DNA from: Betaproteobacteria bacterium
GTDB lineage: Bacteria > Pseudomonadota > Gammaproteobacteria > Burkholderiales > JAHFRG01
Direction of reading: 5' to 3'
NCBI GenBank assembly: GCA_023258935.1
Contig: JAHFRG010000001.1
Coordinates: 31,440-59,225 of the forward strand
Length of the DNA stretch: 27,786 bases
The position numbers and the translations under genes were made by a program. Positions 24,716-27,786 of this stretch are shown here, piece by piece. Each line of letters opens with the position of its first letter. Position 1 is the first letter of the stretch. Under the pieces are notes generated by a model. The model saw nothing but the letters and a program-made list of their open reading frames with translations, was not told the DNA's origin and did not search any database.

Positions 24716-24741
24716 CTTTCGAGTTGGCTGTAAAAATCATA

Positions 24742-25134
24742 ATGAGCCATGCTGCGGAAATTCTGAGTCAGGGTATCCGTAGGGTACTGGTTAGCCAAAT
24801 CGTACTGACATTGTTGACCGCAGGGACTGCGTTTGCGCTGCTGGGAAGCGCAGCGGCGCTGGCTGCGTTTTATGGCGGAGGGGTTGCTTTAACGGGCACT
24901 TGGCTACTGGGGCGGCGAGTTTCGCACACCCCGGAAACCGTGCAGCAAGGCGATGCGGTCAATCAGTTGGCGTTGTACGCCGGAGTATTGCCCAGGGTCA
25001 TCGTGACGCTGGCGTTGTTGGCCGCCGGACTAGGCTGGCTCAAACTAGCGCCGATTCCTTTGATTGTGGCGTTTGGTCTTGCTCAACTGGGCTTCGCGAT
25101 TAATCTGGGAAGTACCCGGCAGCGGCCGGGATGA
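24742..25134 (+). CDS. atpI: ATP synthase protein I
   Basis: Small membrane protein encoded before the F1Fo genes; it helps c-ring assembly or Mg2+ supply in some bacteria and is not part of the final enzyme. I choose the ATG at 24742 (MSHAAEILSQGIRRVL), giving 130 residues; the open frame reaches a TTG at 24724, but this would be almost at the mRNA 5' end. Four hydrophobic segments are visible at about 16-33, 34-57, 75-92 and 99-118. The protein family varies strongly in sequence, so the call rests on topology and on position directly before atpB. The gap to atpB is 13 bases. Confidence 0.85.
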   Translation: MSHAAEILSQGIRRVLVSQIVLTLLTAGTAFALLGSAAALAAFYGGGVALTGTWLLGRRVSHTPETVQQGDAVNQLALYAGVLPRVIVTLALLAAGLGWLKLAPIPLIVAFGLAQLGFAINLGSTRQRPG

Positions 25135-25147
25135 TACAGGTAAAACA

Positions 25148-25930
25148 ATGATCGAAGCAGGCAAGCCCAATCCGGTTGAATACATCCAGCATCATTTAAC
25201 CAATCTGCAGGTAGGGCATGGATTCTGGACATTTAATCTGGACACGATTGTGTTCGGCTGGCTGCTTGGCGGTTTTCTTGTATTTCTGAGCTGGCGCGTG
25301 GGGCGCAGTCTGAGTCTTGATAATCCGCGGGGAGCGCAGAACGTACTGGAAGCGATTCTGGAGTTTGTGGATATTCAAATAAAATCCGCTTTCCCCAAAC
25401 CCGATCCTTTGATTGGCCCTCTTGCGCTTACTGTATTCCTATGGGTATTTCTGATGAACGCAATGGATTTGATTCCGGTGGACCTGTTGCCCAAGGCCGC
25501 CGAATACGCGGGGATTCATCATCTCAAGGTGGTACCCACTACCGATCCCTACACCACGCTGGGAATGTCGCTCTCCGTGTTTGCGCTCATTCTGTATTAC
25601 AACATCAGAATCAAAGGTGCCTGGGGTTATTTCAAGGGTTTTCTGTTCCATCCTTTCGGAAAATGGCTGATGCCGGTCAATTTCATGATGACCGCCGTCG
25701 AGGAACTGGCCAAACCACTGAGTATGGGCCTGCGCTTGTTCGGCAACATGTTCGCGGGCGAACTGGTGTTTCTGCTGATTGCGCTGTTGCCGTGGTGGAT
25801 ACTATGGGTGCCCGGTACGCTCTGGGCGATTTTTCATATTCTGATCATCACCCTCCAGGCTTTCATTTTCATGATTTTGACCATTATGTATTTGGCGTTG
25901 GCGTACCAAAGCCTGGACGACGCGCATTGA
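25148..25930 (+). CDS. atpB: ATP synthase subunit a
   Basis: Membrane stator subunit that forms the two proton half-channels beside the c-ring. I start at the ATG at 25148 (MIEAGKPNPVEYIQHHL), 260 residues; the open frame extends back into atpI but without family likeness. Five or six transmembrane segments are visible. The essential arginine is Arg196 in LSMGLRLFGNMFAGE, matching E. coli Arg210. Other marks are LWVFLMNAMDLIPVDLLP and YYNIRIKGAWGYFKGF. It begins 13 bases past atpI and ends 50 bases before atpE. Confidence 0.97.
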   Translation: MIEAGKPNPVEYIQHHLTNLQVGHGFWTFNLDTIVFGWLLGGFLVFLSWRVGRSLSLDNPRGAQNVLEAILEFVDIQIKSAFPKPDPLIGPLALTVFLWVFLMNAMDLIPVDLLPKAAEYAGIHHLKVVPTTDPYTTLGMSLSVFALILYYNIRIKGAWGYFKGFLFHPFGKWLMPVNFMMTAVEELAKPLSMGLRLFGNMFAGELVFLLIALLPWWILWVPGTLWAIFHILIITLQAFIFMILTIMYLALAYQSLDDAH

Positions 25931-25980
25931 GCAGAAAAGATTTTAGTTATTTTTTGCCGTAATTTTTAGGGAGAGCAAGC

Positions 25981-26283
25981 ATGGATGCAGGCATGATTAA
26001 TCTGGTTGGCATGATTTACGCCTACACTTCAGTGGGTGTGGGTATTATTCTCGCCGCCGCGGGATTGGGTTCGGCGTTGGGCTGGGGCCTCATTTGCGCA
26101 AAATATATGGAGGGCATTGCACGGCAACCGGAAATGCTGCCGGTGTTGCGCATACAGATGTTCATCACCGCCGGCCTGATGGAATCGTTTCCGTTCATCG
26201 TGCTCGCCTTCGCGATGTACTTCACATTCGCCAACCCGTTCCTCGGCGCCGCGCTGAACGCGATCAAAACGGCCGGCGGCTAG
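25981..26283 (+). CDS. atpE: ATP synthase subunit c (atypical sequence)
   Basis: Hairpin subunit of the rotating c-ring. The 100 residues form two hydrophobic helices (about 13-41 and 55-87) joined by the polar loop ARQPE at 47-51, which contacts the central stalk. The ion-carrying residue is Glu68 in GLMESFPFI, where E. coli and many betaproteobacteria have Asp. The first helix reads GIILAAAGLGSALGWGL. By alignment on the loop, Trp35 occupies the place of E. coli Ile28, near the ion site. The ribosome site AGGGAGAG is strong. The protein is longer than the E. coli one (79) by an N-terminal extension and a C-terminal tail NAIKTAGG. Identity is certain from motif and context. Confidence 0.96.
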   Translation: MDAGMINLVGMIYAYTSVGVGIILAAAGLGSALGWGLICAKYMEGIARQPEMLPVLRIQMFITAGLMESFPFIVLAFAMYFTFANPFLGAALNAIKTAGG

Positions 26284-26291
26284 CATGACTA

Positions 26292-26317
26292 GGGTTCCAG
26301 GGGTTCCACGGGTTCCA
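26292..26317 (+). repeat. Short tandem repeat, three copies of GGGTTCCA, period 9
   Basis: GGGTTCCA occurs at 26292-26299, 26301-26308 and 26310-26317, with one varied spacer base each. It lies in the 72-base gap between atpE and atpF, before the atpF ribosome site. It has no gene meaning that I can see; the repeats could vary in number between strains. Confidence 0.85.
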
Positions 26318-26355
26318 CGAGCAAGCGCGGATCAGACGAAGAAAGGAGTTTAAAC

Positions 26356-26826
26356 GTGAACGTGACGGCCACACTTTTTGGTCAAATGATAACCTTTGCG
26401 GTATTGGTTTGGTTTATTCAACACTTTCTTTGGGGACCTTTAACCCGCATGATGGCGGAGCGCAGTAAGCGCATTGCCGACGGCCTTGCCGCAGCAGAAC
26501 GCGGCAGGCGGGAGTTGGAAATGGCCGACAAGCGCTCGGCGGAAACGCTGCGCGAAGGCAAGCAGCATGCTGCCGACATCATCGCTCAGGCAGAGAAACG
26601 CTCCCTGCAAATTATCGAGGAAGCCAAGCAAGCGGCCAAGGCCGAGGGCGACCGCATGATTGCCGGCGCCAAGGCGGAAATCGCGCAGGAAGTGAGCCAC
26701 GCCAAGGAAGCGTTGCGCAGCCAGGTATCGGCTTTGGCGGTGGCGGGCGCCGAGAAAATTCTGCAGCGAGAAGTAGATGCCAAAGAGCATGCCGAGCTGC
26801 TGAAAGGCATCCAAACCGAACTTTAG
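26356..26826 (+). CDS. atpF: ATP synthase subunit b
   Basis: Peripheral-stalk subunit that ties subunit a to the F1 head. The 156-residue product has one N-terminal membrane helix (about 5-27, ending FIQHFLWGPL) and then a long charged, Ala-rich helix, for example RIADGLAAAERGRRELEMAD, as expected of a coiled-coil stalk. The length matches E. coli (156). The start is GTG at 26356, with AAGGAG seven bases upstream. The order atpB-atpE-atpF-atpH-atpA is the standard operon. No second b or b' gene is seen. Confidence 0.97.
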   Translation: MNVTATLFGQMITFAVLVWFIQHFLWGPLTRMMAERSKRIADGLAAAERGRRELEMADKRSAETLREGKQHAADIIAQAEKRSLQIIEEAKQAAKAEGDRMIAGAKAEIAQEVSHAKEALRSQVSALAVAGAEKILQREVDAKEHAELLKGIQTEL

Positions 26827-26834
26827 GAAATAGC

Positions 26835-27371
26835 ATGGCAGAAAATCTAACTATTGCACGGCCGTATGCGGAAGCCGTTTTCAAGCTGGCCAAGGAACAA
26901 AACACCCTTGCCCAATGGGCTAAAATGCTGGCGCTTCTGGAAACGGTGGTAACAGATTCACACGTGATTGCCTACATCAGCAACCCGAATTTCAGCGCGG
27001 AGCAAATTGAGAGTCTGCTGCTCGGCATTTGCGGAAAAAAACTCGACGGCATGGGCAGGAATTTCGTACAGGTACTCACGAGCAACGATCGCTTGACCTT
27101 GCTGCCCGAAATCCGGGAGTTGTTTGAAGCACTCAAGGCGGAACAGGAAGGCGTACTCGAAGTGAAGATCAATTCAGCGTTTCCGCTGAGCAAAAAACAG
27201 GAAAGTGAACTGGTGCGGTGTCTAAAACGCAGGTACCAGCGCAAAGTCGTCACTCAGCTGAAGGTTGAACCCGAGTTGATTGGCGGAGTGATAATCGCGG
27301 TCGGCGACCATGTTCTCGATGCCACGGTGCGTGGCAAACTGGAAGCGATGCGTACCGCATTGACAAGATAA
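26835..27371 (+). CDS. atpH: ATP synthase subunit delta
   Basis: Top of the peripheral stalk; binds F1 alpha N-termini and subunit b. The 178 residues fit the family. The chain begins with TIARPYAEAVFKLAKEQ, the conserved start of delta, and the C-terminal end has IGGVIIAVGDHVLDATVRGKLEAMR, the OSCP/delta signature region (G-G at about 153-154). The ATG is eight bases past the atpF stop, and AGGAAA serves as ribosome site. The next gene, atpA, begins 34 bases later. Confidence 0.98.
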   Translation: MAENLTIARPYAEAVFKLAKEQNTLAQWAKMLALLETVVTDSHVIAYISNPNFSAEQIESLLLGICGKKLDGMGRNFVQVLTSNDRLTLLPEIRELFEALKAEQEGVLEVKINSAFPLSKKQESELVRCLKRRYQRKVVTQLKVEPELIGGVIIAVGDHVLDATVRGKLEAMRTALTR

Positions 27372-27405
27372 ATCGGCAACCCTTCGGAATAGTTCAGGAG
27401 CAGAA

Positions 27406-27786
27406 ATGCAAGTTAACCCTTCGGAAATCAGTGAACTGATAAAAAGCAAGATCGAGAAACTCGCAGTGTCGCCGGAATCGCGTACGCAGGGCACGGTGAT
27501 TTCCGTAACCGATGGCATCTGCCGCATACACGGCCTCTCCGACGTAATGCAGGGCGAGATGCTGGAATATCCCAAGAACACTTTTGGCCTCGCGCTTAAT
27601 CTGGAGCGCGACTCGGTGGGCTCGGTGGTGCTGGGCGAATACGAGCACATCACCGAAGGTGATACCGTGAAGTGCACCGGCCGCATCCTGGAAGTCCCGG
27701 TGGGCGAAGCGCTGATCGGGCGCGTGGTGAACTCGCTTGGCCAGCCGATAGACGGCAAAGGCCCGATTCAGGCCAAGGAGACCTCG
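27406..27786 (+). CDS. atpA: ATP synthase subunit alpha (partial, runs off the window)
   Basis: Non-catalytic nucleotide-binding subunit of F1. I translated 127 codons from the ATG at 27406 (MQVNPSEISELIKSKI); a CAGGAG ribosome site lies six bases before it. Visible are the N-terminal helix that binds delta, then the beta-barrel domain with TQGTVISVTDGICRIHGLSD and GLALNLERDSVGSVVLGEYE, and ILEVPVGEALIGRVVNSLGQ at the window end. The Walker A motif and the rest of the family's roughly 510 residues lie beyond the window. Confidence 0.98.
   Translation, partial: MQVNPSEISELIKSKIEKLAVSPESRTQGTVISVTDGICRIHGLSDVMQGEMLEYPKNTFGLALNLERDSVGSVVLGEYEHITEGDTVKCTGRILEVPVGEALIGRVVNSLGQPIDGKGPIQAKETS

Noticed and set aside
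23598..24740. Long minus-strand open frame (380 codons) opposite parB, the small envelope protein and the atp promoter
   Set aside because: It lies antisense to a clear parB, has no recognisable domain, and its N-terminal part crosses the atp promoter region; it is a by-product of the parB codon pattern.
25064..25147. Upstream extension of atpB inside atpI
   Set aside because: The extra 28 residues lack family likeness; ATG 25148 has a plausible leader.
1..27786. CRISPR arrays, tRNA or rRNA genes, insertion sequences, prophage or toxin-antitoxin pairs
   Set aside because: I looked through the gaps and both strands and saw no arrays of spaced repeats, no transposase-like frame, no rRNA stretch and no tRNA cloverleaf; nearly all of the sequence is taken up by recognised genes.

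Overview
The window is the replication-origin neighbourhood of a proteobacterial chromosome, most likely a betaproteobacterium (Nitrosomonadales/Burkholderiales-like). I base this on gene order and protein features: fmt-def facing lysM-dprA-topA, dnaA-dnaN-gyrB without recF, rpmH-rnpA-yidD-yidC-mnmE, then mnmG-rsmG-parA-parB leading into the ATP synthase operon. No rRNA, tRNA, CRISPR array, insertion sequence or prophage was found. The contig cuts through fmt on the left and atpA on the right.

Layout. (1) 1-1273, minus: fmt and def, the N-formylmethionine pair, overlapping as TAATG. (2) 1398-5948, plus: a secreted LysM protein, dprA and topA, with a good sigma70-type promoter before topA. (3) 5955-11042, minus: gyrB, dnaN, dnaA. 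A near-perfect parS site lies between gyrB and dnaN, and a cluster of DnaA-box-like sequences lies between dnaN and dnaA (candidate oriC or dnaN control region). (4) 11205-14892, plus: rpmH, rnpA, yidD, yidC, mnmE, tightly packed or overlapping. rnpA has no ATG, GTG or TTG at its expected start and seems to use ATT. (5) 14934-20059: a block of unrelated genes (rhomboid protease, c-type cytochrome, aldo/keto reductase, GTP-type PEP carboxykinase, TauE/SafE-type permease) that splits mnmE from mnmG. (6) 20130-24296, plus: mnmG, rsmG, parA, parB. (7) 24334-24585: a small unrecognised envelope protein. (8) 24742 to the end, plus: atpI, atpB, atpE, atpF, atpH, atpA.

How the parts work together. 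DnaA, the clamp, gyrase and topoisomerase I serve replication and supercoiling. ParA, ParB and the parS site 14 kb away form a chromosome segregation system at the origin. RnpA, MnmE, MnmG, RsmG, Def and Fmt serve tRNA, rRNA and nascent-protein processing. YidD, YidC and AtpI help membrane protein assembly, which suits their closeness to the F1Fo genes.

I did not find a plainly new multi-gene system; this is mostly conserved core chromosome. The points most worth a second look are the ATT start of rnpA, the in-frame UAG junction between pckG and the permease gene, an atypical ATP synthase c subunit (Glu in place of Asp, with a Trp beside the ion site), and the phased DnaA-box-like cluster plus parS around dnaN.
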